A DNA stretch of 64,000 bases from Dyadobacter linearis. GTDB taxonomy: Bacteria > Bacteroidota > Bacteroidia > Cytophagales > Spirosomataceae. The notes below the pieces were generated by a model that had not been told where the DNA came from, searched no databases, and saw nothing but the letters and a program-made list of their open reading frames with translations. The stretch is from the NCBI RefSeq assembly GCF_907165045.1, contig NZ_CAJRAU010000004.1, forward strand, positions 62,001 through 126,000, given 5' to 3'. This document shows positions 45,066-53,893 of this stretch, one piece after another; the first letter of the stretch is position 1, and every line of letters starts with the position of its first letter. A program made the position numbers and the translations under genes.

Positions 45066-45917
45066 ATGAACAAAATAGGATTTAATGTACTTGCCTGGAC
45101 GGCTTCGGTTTCGGATGATCTGTTTCCGGTTATTGATAGATTAAAGGGTATTGGCTATGATGGCGTCGAGTTTTATCTCGGGCCGCAGGAAATTGCGGCT
45201 TACCAGCGAATGGGAGATTACACCCGGGATCTGGGGCTTGAAACTACGGCGGTGATGACTTTGGGAGCGGACGAAAATCCGATCAGCGAATCTGTTGAAA
45301 TCCGCCAGAAAGCACTGGACAAGATCAAGCTGGCTGTTGACCGCGCGCACGCTTTGAACTCCAAAATCATTTGCGGACCATTTCACTCGGCGCATACCAT
45401 ATTCGTAAATCGCCCCGCCGAAGACCAGGAATATGCACTGGCCGGCGAGGTACTGAATGCAGCTGCGGAATATGCTGCGCAAGCCAATATCACTTTCGCA
45501 TTGGAAGCGCTCAATCGTTTCGAATGCTACCTGTGCAATACGATGGAACAGCTGCACAAGCTCGTGAAAGCCGCAAACCACCCGAATGTGCGGGCGATGT
45601 TCGATACGCACCATTCTAATATTGAAGAAAAAAATTACGGTACCGCGCTCCAAACGATCGCGCCGGTACTTGCTCACGTGCATATCAGCGAAAACGACCG
45701 AGGTACGCCGGGCAGCGGTCAGGTGCTTTGGGACGATGCATTCGCCGGATTGGCGGCGATCAATTACCAGGGCTGGCTTACCATCGAAGCTTTTTCAAGA
45801 AACGATCCGGGATTTGCGAATGCGATTGGGGTTTGGAGAGAATTCAATGAACCCTGGGATATTGCTGAAAACGGCTACAAGTTCATTCGGGAAATGAGCT
45901 TAAAGCATGGGTTATGA
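45066..45917 (+). CDS. TIM-barrel ketose 3-epimerase-like isomerase
   Basis: The 283-residue cytoplasmic protein belongs to the xylose-isomerase-like TIM-barrel family and matches D-tagatose/D-psicose 3-epimerases. The four metal ligands of that family are in place: Glu147 (ALEALNRFE), Asp180 (MFDTHHSN), His206 (HVHISENDRG) and Glu241 (TIEAF). Such enzymes move a keto group or invert C3 of a free ketose. It is flanked on both sides by the same type of inverted repeat. The exact sugar is unknown. Confidence 0.85.
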   Translation: MNKIGFNVLAWTASVSDDLFPVIDRLKGIGYDGVEFYLGPQEIAAYQRMGDYTRDLGLETTAVMTLGADENPISESVEIRQKALDKIKLAVDRAHALNSKIICGPFHSAHTIFVNRPAEDQEYALAGEVLNAAAEYAAQANITFALEALNRFECYLCNTMEQLHKLVKAANHPNVRAMFDTHHSNIEEKNYGTALQTIAPVLAHVHISENDRGTPGSGQVLWDDAFAGLAAINYQGWLTIEAFSRNDPGFANAIGVWREFNEPWDIAENGYKFIREMSLKHGL

Positions 45918-45922
45918 GAGGG

Positions 45923-46037
45923 GGCTATTAGCTATTAGCTGTTGGCTATAAGCTATTCGCTTCTCTTAATTATCTTGACCGGAGTTAAATCATCTGAGAC
46001 AAAAAAGCTAACGGCTAAAAGCTAATAGCCAACAGCC
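45923..46037. repeat. Inverted repeats of AGCTATTAGC type, copy 2
   Basis: 45923-45955 (CTATTAGCTATTAGC, GTTGGCTATAAGC) faces 46004-46037 (AAGCTAACGGC, AAAGCTAATAGCC, AACAGCC). It begins a few bases after the stop of the TIM-barrel gene and ends just before the ThuA start. Confidence 0.8.
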
Positions 46038-46044
46038 AAAAATT

Positions 46045-47079
46045 ATGCTAAAATCCATCCTGCTATTCTTACTGCTTACATCTCCCGTTTTCGGGCAGGA
46101 CGAAGCTGGAAAATACAAGGTCGTATACAAAGGTGAGAAAGGTCCGGGAGTGGGTAAGAATATCGTTTTTATCGCCACTGATCATGAATACCGCGGGGAA
46201 GAGTCGCTTCCTGCATTCGCGCGGATTCTTGCAAAACGGTATGGTTTTACGTGCACGGTGATCTGGGCGCTGGACGAGGCTGGTAATATCTTGCCCGGCG
46301 GTTCAAATGTGAAAGGGCTGGAAGTTTTAGATAACGCCGACCTGCTCGTCATATTCATGCGCTTTGCTCATTTTGAGGATAAGCAAATGCAGCATATTGA
46401 TAACTACATCAAACGCGGCGGTCCCATCGTCGCTTTCCGTACTTCTACCCACGCCTTTGAAATCAAAAATGACCCTAAATGGGAACATTATAGCTGGGAG
46501 TATAACGGTCCGAAAAAGGAATGGAAAGACGGTTTTGGCGAGGTAGTGCTGGGTGAAACCTGGGTTTCGCATTATGGCACCAATCACAAGCAATCTTCTA
46601 AGATCATCATTCAAAAAGCACAGGCTTCGCATCCTATTATGACCGGGGTGAAAGATATGTGGGTTCAATCCGGCGGGTACACGGCCGAGCCGAAAGGTAC
46701 GGTTTTGGCGCGCGGTCAGGTTTTGAACGGAATGACCGCAACTTCAGCACCCGATCCTTCGAAAGAGCTGCTACCGGTAGCCTGGGTGAAAGAATATCAG
46801 GTGGAAGGCGGAAAAAAGGGTAAATCCTTTACTACAACGCACGGCGCATCAGAGGACATCCTGAACGATGGTTTCCGGAGAATGGCTATCAATGCGATGT
46901 TCTGGGGATTGGGAATGGAAAAGGCGATTAATGCTAAAAATGATATCGCATTTGTCGGACCTTATAAGCCTACTACTTTCAATTTCAGCGGCTATAAAGC
47001 GGATGTCAAACCTGCCGACCTGGCTGGCTTCGAGTCACTTATTATGCCGGGAGAGATTGTGAAGAAGAAGGAGAAATGA
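46045..47079 (+). CDS. Exported ThuA-domain protein
   Basis: The 344-residue protein has a short signal peptide (SILLFLLLTSPVFGQ) and a ThuA/trehalose-utilisation domain with a glutamine-amidotransferase-like fold (NIVFIATDHEYRGEESLPAFARILAKRYGF in pieces, ADLLVIFMRFAHFED, GGPIVAFRTSTHAF, the HYGTNHK segment). ThuA was linked to trehalose breakdown through 3-keto intermediates in other bacteria. Here it lies among isomerases and oxidoreductases of the same theme. The catalytic role is not established. Confidence 0.85.
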   Translation: MLKSILLFLLLTSPVFGQDEAGKYKVVYKGEKGPGVGKNIVFIATDHEYRGEESLPAFARILAKRYGFTCTVIWALDEAGNILPGGSNVKGLEVLDNADLLVIFMRFAHFEDKQMQHIDNYIKRGGPIVAFRTSTHAFEIKNDPKWEHYSWEYNGPKKEWKDGFGEVVLGETWVSHYGTNHKQSSKIIIQKAQASHPIMTGVKDMWVQSGGYTAEPKGTVLARGQVLNGMTATSAPDPSKELLPVAWVKEYQVEGGKKGKSFTTTHGASEDILNDGFRRMAINAMFWGLGMEKAINAKNDIAFVGPYKPTTFNFSGYKADVKPADLAGFESLIMPGEIVKKKEK

Positions 47080-47112
47080 GTTTTAATTTTTGACCAAAAA
47101 GATTAACAGATA

Positions 47113-47940
47113 ATGTCAGTACAACTTCCATTTCGCTTTGGTTCTGAGGTATATACGTGGTTTATGAGTGGCAGCGGCAAAACGCACGAAGGCCGGCTCG
47201 GACACATGATAGAGGTAATTGCAAAAGCGGGTTTCAGTGGTATTCAACCCATATTCACCTGGATGGGCGACCTTATTGACCCGGATCTTTTGGAGGCTAA
47301 ACTAAAAGAACAGGGAATTGAGCTGGCTGCACTTGCGCTGGCGCTGGATTGGAATGGAGCAGAAGAGACAGCACACGAACGCGAAGTGGCCGATCACGCA
47401 ATCCGCGTATTGCAGCGTTTTCCAGGCGCTATTTTAAATACCGTACAAATTCCGACGGACAGGCATAATCTCGCTGATCGTCAGGCTAGTCTGGTTAATA
47501 TTGTCAATACAGTTTCCCGCCGAGCCGCCGAAAAAGGGGTGCCTTGCAGCTTTCACCCGAACTCCCCGCATACCTCGATAATCCGCACCGAAGAAGATTA
47601 CAAAATGGTGCTGGAATCACTGGATATTTCCGTAACCGGCTGGACGCCCGATGTGGGCCACATTATCAACGGCGGCATGGATCCGCTTGCAAAAATGAAG
47701 GAATACCAGTCGCTGATCAACCACGTGCATTACAAGGATTGGGACGGCGCGCCGGAATTTGCTCTGATGGGCAATGGTAGGGTGGATTTGCCGGGAGTTA
47801 CGCAATGGCTGAAAGATATCAACTACAAAGGCTGGATCATTTGTGAAGACGAAGGTGCAGAAGCGCTGGAAGATCCGGATTATGTGACTTTACATGACGG
47901 AAAGTGGATACAGGAAACCTTGCTGCCTGGTTTGAAATGA
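47113..47940 (+). CDS. Sugar phosphate isomerase/epimerase-like TIM-barrel protein
   Basis: This 275-residue cytoplasmic protein has the xylose-isomerase-like TIM-barrel pattern: CSFHPNSPHTSI, TPDVGHIINGG with metal-ligand Asp and His, HVHYKDWDG, and GWIICEDEGAE with the last metal Glu. It resembles inosose-dehydratase (IolE)-type proteins, which dehydrate keto-inositols or related keto-sugars. It has no signal peptide. It is 33 bp downstream of the ThuA gene and probably co-transcribed. Confidence 0.82.
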   Translation: MSVQLPFRFGSEVYTWFMSGSGKTHEGRLGHMIEVIAKAGFSGIQPIFTWMGDLIDPDLLEAKLKEQGIELAALALALDWNGAEETAHEREVADHAIRVLQRFPGAILNTVQIPTDRHNLADRQASLVNIVNTVSRRAAEKGVPCSFHPNSPHTSIIRTEEDYKMVLESLDISVTGWTPDVGHIINGGMDPLAKMKEYQSLINHVHYKDWDGAPEFALMGNGRVDLPGVTQWLKDINYKGWIICEDEGAEALEDPDYVTLHDGKWIQETLLPGLK

Positions 47941-47994
47941 GTTTAATTTAAATCACCAAAAGCTGTTACAGATAGCCTGCTAGCGTACCATCCT

Positions 47995-48798
47995 ATGCCC
48001 ACTATCAAAACCAACGGAATAAATTTCTATTACGAAGAACGAGGTTCCGGCGAGCCGCTTCTGCTGATTATGGGCATTACTGCGCCGGGGTCGGTTTGGA
48101 ATGTGCATCTGGCGGATTGGAAGCATCATTTCCGGTGCATTATTGGAGATAACAGAGGTGTAGGATTGACTGATAAACCGGCCGGATCCTATTCTTCCGA
48201 ACAAATGGCGGATGATTATGCCGGGTTACTGGATTCGCTGGGTTTGGAGAATGTAAATGTGGTAGGCTGTTCCATGGGTAGTACTATCGCGCAGCAACTG
48301 GCGATCAGGCATCCTGACAAAGTAAAATCATTGGTATTAATGTGCCCCTGGGCGCGCTGCGATAATTACGCGAAGGGATTGTTCCAGCATATTATGAATG
48401 CAAAAGCGCGGTTCAGGCCGGAGGAATTTAGCCTGTATATTCAATTGCTTATTTTCTCAAAATCGTCCTGGGACAATGAAGAAAAGCATGCGGATCTGGC
48501 GCAGGGCCGGCAGCAGGATGCATTTGGCGCCTTTCCACAGCCTCTTCACGGATTGGAAGGCCAGGCTGCCGCTTGTATCAACCACAATGCATTGCCGCAT
48601 TTAAATCAGATCAACAAACCGACGCTGGTGATAGGAGGTAAGGAAGACATATTTACCCCGGTTTGGATGGCGGAAGAAGTGGCCGGCGGCATTCCGGGTG
48701 CTGAGCTTTTTTTATACGAAAACCTCGGTCACGCATTCCATTTTGAGAATACAGAAGACTTTAACCAACGTGTCAGAAACTGGCTTCAACACAATTGA
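47995..48798 (+). CDS. Alpha/beta hydrolase
   Basis: The 267-residue protein has the alpha/beta-hydrolase fold with the nucleophile Ser in GCSMGSTIAQQLA, an oxyanion-hole region (LLLIMGITAPGSVW), a catalytic Asp candidate in GGKEDIFTP and His in NLGHAFHFE. Such enzymes may be esterases, lactonases or enol-lactonases. In a sugar-oxidation setting a lactonase role is conceivable but unproven. It lies 54 bp after the TIM-barrel gene. Confidence 0.85.
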   Translation: MPTIKTNGINFYYEERGSGEPLLLIMGITAPGSVWNVHLADWKHHFRCIIGDNRGVGLTDKPAGSYSSEQMADDYAGLLDSLGLENVNVVGCSMGSTIAQQLAIRHPDKVKSLVLMCPWARCDNYAKGLFQHIMNAKARFRPEEFSLYIQLLIFSKSSWDNEEKHADLAQGRQQDAFGAFPQPLHGLEGQAAACINHNALPHLNQINKPTLVIGGKEDIFTPVWMAEEVAGGIPGAELFLYENLGHAFHFENTEDFNQRVRNWLQHN

Positions 48799-48892
48799 AA
48801 TTGCGTTTACAGTCCTATTTTCTTTGAATAAAGCATTAAAAAACAGGTTTTTCAGCCTTTCATATTTATTAAAAATCAGGTAAACAAAAATA

Positions 48893-49990
48893 ATGAAAAG
48901 TGCCGACTCGATAAATCAGGACTGGGTAAACCCGGATTGGACCGACAAAGTATCCAATCACTTGCAGGTCGGCGGGATCGAGACTTCGGTGCTGGATAAC
49001 GGTGCCGGAAGAGGAACGCGGATCGCCTGGCTGAATACCGGGGCGGGATTGCGGTACAAGATCGTGCTGGACCGTGCGATGGATATTGCAGAAGCTTTTT
49101 ATAATCAGCACAGTCTGGCGTGGATCAGTCACGGTGGTATTACCTACCCGCAGCCTTTTTCGGACAAGGGAATTGACTGGCTTCGCACTTTCGGAGGCGG
49201 GCTGCTCACTACCTGCGGGCTTTCGCACGCCGGCGGGCCCGAGTCTGACGAATATGGCGACCGCGGTTTGCACGGTCTCATCGGAAATTCACCCGCAGAA
49301 ATTATCTCCATTAAACAACCCGATTTGCGAAGAGGCGACCTGGAAATGAGCATTACAGGCATTATCCGCGAAACCAAGCCATTTGGACCCAATTTCGAAC
49401 TGAGAAGAACAATATCAGCCACATTAGGCAAACCGGAAATCCGCATTAAAGATGAAGTGACAAACCGGGCCAATACACCGGCTCCGCACATGCTGCTGTA
49501 CCATTTCAACTTTGGCTGGCCGCTGGCAGACGAAGGAACGGACATTCTCTGGAATGGAAAATGGCACCCGCGCCACGGGGAGGAAAATGCGAAGATATTT
49601 AAGGAAGGTAATGCCTTCAAAAAGTGCCCTGCGCCGCTGGAAGACCACTTAGGTAGTGGCGAAGAAGTGGTGCTCGTAGATGTAGAAGCCGATATTTTCG
49701 GAGATAGCATTTGCGGATTATATAATGGAAAACTGGGCCTGGCTGTCTCATTAAAATGGAAAAAAGAGCAGTTACCCTGGATGGCCAACTGGCAGCATTG
49801 GGGCAAAGGCGAATACGTTACCGGCCTGGAACCGAGCACGCACCCGCTTTCCGGACAAGCGAAAGCGCGGGAGGACGGGACTTTGATCTTTATCCAGCCG
49901 GAGGAAACCAGATTCTACGAGTTGGAATTGAATGTTTTGACTGAGAAAGAGGCGATTGAGGAGTTGATATTGAAAGTGAATGTTTCGTAG
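48893..49990 (+). CDS. DUF4432 aldose-1-epimerase-like protein
   Basis: The 365-residue protein has a galactose-mutarotase-like beta-sandwich typical of DUF4432: VLDRAMDIAEAFY, WLRTFGGGLLTTCGLSHAGG, GLHGLIGNSPAE, HMLLYHFNFGWPL with conserved His, and GLEPSTHPLSG. Members occur in operons for unusual sugars or sugar acids and probably equilibrate anomers. It lacks a signal peptide. It precedes the cupin gene by 66 bp, and the two likely act on the same imported sugar. Confidence 0.87.
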   Translation: MKSADSINQDWVNPDWTDKVSNHLQVGGIETSVLDNGAGRGTRIAWLNTGAGLRYKIVLDRAMDIAEAFYNQHSLAWISHGGITYPQPFSDKGIDWLRTFGGGLLTTCGLSHAGGPESDEYGDRGLHGLIGNSPAEIISIKQPDLRRGDLEMSITGIIRETKPFGPNFELRRTISATLGKPEIRIKDEVTNRANTPAPHMLLYHFNFGWPLADEGTDILWNGKWHPRHGEENAKIFKEGNAFKKCPAPLEDHLGSGEEVVLVDVEADIFGDSICGLYNGKLGLAVSLKWKKEQLPWMANWQHWGKGEYVTGLEPSTHPLSGQAKAREDGTLIFIQPEETRFYELELNVLTEKEAIEELILKVNVS

Positions 49991-50056
49991 CGCGACGGGA
50001 GTAAAGAGTTTTTAATAATAGTGAGTATTCAATAAACCAATTTTTAATATAATACA

Positions 50057-51271
50057 ATGGGACTTTCAAGTATAGCTGCAAAGGCATTAGAGCAGGGAAA
50101 AGGAATAGTGCGTTTGGCCCCGACCTGGGTACCACGCTCGTTTTGCGTTCCCGGCCGCAGGATCAAATTACACCCGGATGATTATTATGTATTGGGTGGA
50201 GAAAGAGGAGGAATTGACGAACGTTGGTTGTCTTCTACTACTCCGGCTGAAAACGGGCCACTGACGGGTGAAAATGAAGGTTTGAGCCAGATTGTTTTTG
50301 AAGATGAGTCAGGAGTCCAGAAAGTGACATTGCGGGACGCGGTAGAAGAGCTGAAAGGTGAAGTGATAGGTGACAGACTTTGGGATCAATACAAAAGCTG
50401 GCCGATGTACTCCAAGTTTTTCGATAACATGGGCCCGCTTCCGCACCATATTCACCACAGAGATGAGCACGCTGCGATGGTGGGCCAAAATGGAAAGCCG
50501 GAAGCCTACTATTTCCCGCCTCAACTTAACAACCACGGCGGCGATTTTCCGTATACATTCATTGGTATCGCGCCCGGAACTTCAAAGGAGCAAATCAAGG
50601 AGTGTCTGATGAACTTTACCAAGGGCGATAACAAGATCACCAACTACTCTCAGGCATTTCGTCTTGAACCGGGTACAGGTTGGGACGTTCCTCCTGGGAT
50701 GCTGCATGCACCGGGTAGCTTGTGTACCTATGAGCCTCAAAAAGCTTCGGATATTTTTGCTATGTATCAATCACTTGTTAACGAGGCAGTTATTCCGGAA
50801 GAATTGCTTTGGAAAGGTACTCCGAAAGATAGGATTGGAGATTATGACCTGTTGATGGAAGTAATCGATTGGGATTTGAACGTGAACCCAAATCTGATGG
50901 AAAAACACTTCATGCGTCCAAAACCGGTGAAAGATGTCGCTGAGATGGAGCAGGAAGGATATTCTGAAAACTGGATTTGCTACAAAAACGAAGCTTATAG
51001 TGCCAAGGAGTTAACCGTTTTACCGGGACAGACTGTAACTATTACTGACGCCGCTGCATACGGAATGATCGTCATGCAGGGTCACGGCAAGTTCGGCGAG
51101 TGGGATATCGAAACACCTGCATTGATCCGCTACGGACAACTAACCAATGATGAGTTTTTTGTATCGGAAAAAGCGGCAACAGAGGGTGTTGTGATCAGCA
51201 ACCCATCCAAAACCGATCCGATCGTGATATTGAAGCATTTCGGTCCAGGAAACCCGGATCTGGTATTGTAA
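50057..51271 (+). CDS. Phosphomannose-isomerase-like cupin protein
   Basis: This 404-residue protein is not in a family I can name with certainty, but shows a metal-binding cupin resembling class I mannose-6-phosphate isomerase. It has a His cluster HHIHHRDEH (130-138), a KPE element (147-149) and a second-strand motif VPPGMLHAPGS with His217. A second cupin-like half (GQTVTITDAAAYGMIVMQGHG) lies near the C-terminus. By context it would isomerise an aldose/ketose or similar sugar within the adjacent catabolic cluster. It is followed by a palindrome-rich intergenic region. Confidence 0.7.
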   Translation: MGLSSIAAKALEQGKGIVRLAPTWVPRSFCVPGRRIKLHPDDYYVLGGERGGIDERWLSSTTPAENGPLTGENEGLSQIVFEDESGVQKVTLRDAVEELKGEVIGDRLWDQYKSWPMYSKFFDNMGPLPHHIHHRDEHAAMVGQNGKPEAYYFPPQLNNHGGDFPYTFIGIAPGTSKEQIKECLMNFTKGDNKITNYSQAFRLEPGTGWDVPPGMLHAPGSLCTYEPQKASDIFAMYQSLVNEAVIPEELLWKGTPKDRIGDYDLLMEVIDWDLNVNPNLMEKHFMRPKPVKDVAEMEQEGYSENWICYKNEAYSAKELTVLPGQTVTITDAAAYGMIVMQGHGKFGEWDIETPALIRYGQLTNDEFFVSEKAATEGVVISNPSKTDPIVILKHFGPGNPDLVL

Positions 51272-51420
51272 AAACCCCAGCGGGGTTCCCTGTTTCTAGG
51301 AAAACAATACATGATAATGCAAGACTCCTGAGGAGTCGCCTGATACAGGAGGCACCTCAGGCGCCCGCAACTGGCGGTGTCCAATTGCTATAAACAGGAT
51401 GCTCCTCAGGAGCATGAACT
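51272..51420. repeat. Cluster of REP-like palindromes related to the 13-kb array
   Basis: It holds hairpins AACCCCAGCGGGGTT followed by CCTGTTTCTAGG (51273-51300), GACTCCTGAGGAGTC (51323-51337) and ATGCTCCTCAGGAGCAT (51399-51415). On the minus strand the last is followed by CCTGTTTATAGCAATTG. The CCTGTTTCTAG core beside a CTCC/GGAG hairpin is the same design as the array units at 13.15-13.8 kb. Confidence 0.8.
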
Positions 51421-51444
51421 TTTTAACCAAATAATTCTTAAACC

Positions 51445-52485
51445 ATGCCTGAAAATAATTATCCTAAGCTCCACAATGCCACCTGGCCTGGGATTGTCGG
51501 AAAAGGTTCTGATTCTGAGCCTATTATTCCTTTTGATACTATGCTGGAACACACCGCTGCTGCTGAGGTAGACGGTGTTAAGTTCGATGGTATCGATATC
51601 GGTCTTTTCGATCCGCATGTTGGTATTTACATGAATACCGAAGACGGACCGGCGAGGCTTGCTGCCAAACTGAATGCACTTGGACTGGAAGTAGGAAGTC
51701 TGGTTGCCAACGTGTGGGCTGGTTCTGCAATTGGTACCCAAGACGCTCGCGATGAGTTTGTGAACCAGGTACGGCTAGCATGTGAGTTTGGTAAAAAACT
51801 GCGTGAACTGGGCGTTCGCAAAGGTGGCGTAATCCGTGTGGACTCTGCCTGCTCGCCGGAAGCCTGGGCCGCTGATCCTGCCGGAAATACCAAACAAATT
51901 GCTGAAACCTGGCGCAAAGCCTGCGATATAGCAGCTGATTTTGGTGAAAAATTGGCTGCGGAAGGTGAGATCTGCTGGGGTGGAATGCACAGCTGGAAAA
52001 CGATGCTGGAAACGATGAAAGCTGTTGACCGTCCGAATATGGGATTCCAGGCGGATATGTCGCATACTTTCCTTTATCTGTTGGGTTATAATGCACCCGA
52101 AGACCGCATCCTGCCAGAAGATTTCCAATGGGGCGATCGCGTTGCTCAGGAAGAAGGTTTGAAAAAAATGACGGCTGCACTTCGTCCGTATACCTTCGAT
52201 TTCCACGTAGCGCAAAACGACGGAACGGTACACGGAACAGGCTCTCATGACAAAACCGGCCGCCACTGTCTGGCTACCGATCCAAATGGTAAGCTGGACA
52301 TCGTGCGCGACGCGGGTTTCTGGATGCGGGACGAAAATGGAGAGATAACCAAGGCGTTCCGCCATATCTGCTGGGACGGTTGTATGTTCCCGAACGAGGT
52401 AATGACCAATCAGCAAACATGGAATGATATCCTCGCTGCATTGATCAACGTAAGAAAAGCCCACGGCTGGTACCAGGAGGATTAA
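51445..52485 (+). CDS. Sugar phosphate isomerase/epimerase-like TIM-barrel protein
   Basis: The 346-residue cytoplasmic protein has a TIM-barrel with SLVANVWAG, GEICWGGMHSW, NMGFQADMSHTFLY and FDFHVAQNDGTVHGTG, in the order of xylose-isomerase-like metal sites (Glu, Asp, His). Its N-terminus is unusual (HNATWPGIVGKG). I cannot assign a substrate. It lies between the cupin gene and a Gfo/Idh/MocA gene, and its family is often paired with such oxidoreductases in sugar-acid or keto-sugar pathways. Confidence 0.8.
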   Translation: MPENNYPKLHNATWPGIVGKGSDSEPIIPFDTMLEHTAAAEVDGVKFDGIDIGLFDPHVGIYMNTEDGPARLAAKLNALGLEVGSLVANVWAGSAIGTQDARDEFVNQVRLACEFGKKLRELGVRKGGVIRVDSACSPEAWAADPAGNTKQIAETWRKACDIAADFGEKLAAEGEICWGGMHSWKTMLETMKAVDRPNMGFQADMSHTFLYLLGYNAPEDRILPEDFQWGDRVAQEEGLKKMTAALRPYTFDFHVAQNDGTVHGTGSHDKTGRHCLATDPNGKLDIVRDAGFWMRDENGEITKAFRHICWDGCMFPNEVMTNQQTWNDILAALINVRKAHGWYQED

Positions 52486-52523
52486 TCCTTATTGCAGCAT
52501 TGTGCTTTCCTATTCTTTCCTGT

Positions 52524-52626
52524 CCGTCGACTGAAGTCGACGGCTATTGATTTTGGAATATCAATAATCAATAGCGACGGACTCGAAACAACAAAAAAAT
52601 CACTTGCCGCCGGCTTCAGCCGACGG
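52524..52626. repeat. Nested palindromes CCGTCGACT/AGTCGACGG and CTATTGATT/AATCAATAG
   Basis: 52524-52543 is a perfect 9-bp stem with a GA loop. An AT-rich 9-bp palindrome pair follows, then 52607-52626, a close relative of the first hairpin (CCGCCGGCT/AGCCGACGG, one mismatch). It looks like a REP-type element distinct from the CCTGTTTCTAG family and fills the gap before the oxidoreductase gene. Confidence 0.8.
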
Positions 52627-52652
52627 AATAAGATAGATAAAAAGATAAAATT

Positions 52653-53810
52653 ATGGCTAAAAAAGAGATAAGAGTAGCATTGATTGGAAGCGGGCTGATG
52701 GGACGCACGCATTCCAATGGATATAAGAGAATAGGCGATTTCTTTCCTGAGTTGGAATACCGTCCTGTTTTACAGGCAGTTTGCTCGCGCAATGAGGAGA
52801 AAGTAAAAGCCTTCGCTGAGCAGTGGGGCTATGCTTCTTACGAAACGGATTGGAGAAGGATCATCGAGCGTGACGATATTGACGCAGTTGATATCTGTAC
52901 ACCCAACGATACCCATGCTGAAATAGCATTGGCTGCTGCCGCTGCGGGTAAAATGATACTTTGCGAAAAACCACTAGCCCGTACTTTGGAAGAAGCCAAA
53001 AGTATGGTGGACGCAATTGAGAAAGCAGGTGTGAAAAATACAGTTTGGTACAATTATCGTCGCGTGCCGGCGGTTACTTTGGCCAAACAAATCGTTGATT
53101 CAGGTAAGCTGGGACGTATTTTCCATTACCGCGCCAACTTCCTGCAAGACTGGACAATCAGTCCGGATGTACCGCAGGGTGGCGCTGCAACGTGGCGTTT
53201 GGATGTGGATGCAGCAGGTTCTGGTGTAACCGGCGATTTGCTTGCGCACTGTATTGACACTGCAATGTGGATCAACGGAGGTATCAAGGATGTATCGGCG
53301 GTTACCGAGACTTTCATCAAAGAGCGTGTGCATTCTGGCAGCGGGGAAGTTAAAAAAGTTGGTATCGACGATGCCTGTATTTTCCATTGCCATTTTGATA
53401 ACGGTTCGCTCGGCCTCTTTGAATCAACACGTTACGCGCGTGGCCACAAGGCACTTTATACATTTGAGATCAACGGGGAGCACGCCTCTATTCGCTGGGA
53501 TTTGCATGATCTGAACCGTCTGGAATATTTCGATCACAGCGACGAATCGATCGTTCGCGGTTGGAGATCGATCCTTGTTACGGACAGCGACCAGCCTTAT
53601 ATGAAGCGTTGGTGGATCCCGGGAACCAGTATTGGTTATGAGCATTCGTTCATTCACCAGGCTGCCGATTTCTTCGAAAGTCTGCAAACCGGCGAACCTT
53701 GCTCACCTACCTTCAAGGATGCTTACGAAACACAGAAAGTGTGTGAAGCGGTACTCGACTCGGCGGCTTCCAAATCATGGAAGGATACCGGCGTGGAATG
53801 GGAAGGTTAA
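52653..53810 (+). CDS. Gfo/Idh/MocA-family oxidoreductase
   Basis: The 385-residue protein has an N-terminal Rossmann fold ([17 protein letters not shown]), the catalytic EKP motif (ILCEKPLA) and the C-terminal beta-sheet domain with [20 protein letters not shown]. The conserved His near the substrate site lies in LLAHCID. It is cytoplasmic and probably NAD(P)-dependent, oxidising or reducing a sugar, inositol or keto-sugar. It follows the TIM-barrel gene and precedes the ABC importer, separated from the latter by a terminator. Confidence 0.92.
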   Translation: MAKKEIRVALIGSGLMGRTHSNGYKRIGDFFPELEYRPVLQAVCSRNEEKVKAFAEQWGYASYETDWRRIIERDDIDAVDICTPNDTHAEIALAAAAAGKMILCEKPLARTLEEAKSMVDAIEKAGVKNTVWYNYRRVPAVTLAKQIVDSGKLGRIFHYRANFLQDWTISPDVPQGGAATWRLDVDAAGSGVTGDLLAHCIDTAMWINGGIKDVSAVTETFIKERVHSGSGEVKKVGIDDACIFHCHFDNGSLGLFESTRYARGHKALYTFEINGEHASIRWDLHDLNRLEYFDHSDESIVRGWRSILVTDSDQPYMKRWWIPGTSIGYEHSFIHQAADFFESLQTGEPCSPTFKDAYETQKVCEAVLDSAASKSWKDTGVEWEG

Positions 53811-53832
53811 CTCCATTTTTTGACTAAACTAA

Positions 53833-53880
53833 AAAGGCTTTAACCACTTGCTGAGTATTCAGGTTGCGGTTAAAGCCTTT
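53833..53880 (+). terminator. Terminator hairpin 13 bp upstream of the ABC-importer start codon
   Basis: A perfect 13-bp stem AAAGGCTTTAACC/GGTTAAAGCCTTT with a 22-base loop ends just before the ATPase ATG at 53894. The T-run is short (TTTCTT). It may end the oxidoreductase transcript or act as an attenuator for the importer. Confidence 0.7.
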
Positions 53881-53893
53881 CTTGTAGTTACCT

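Noticed and set aside
49144..49839. 231-codon minus-strand frame inside the DUF4432 gene
   Set aside because: The DUF4432 reading is intact on the plus strand; the antisense frame has no domain or promoter.
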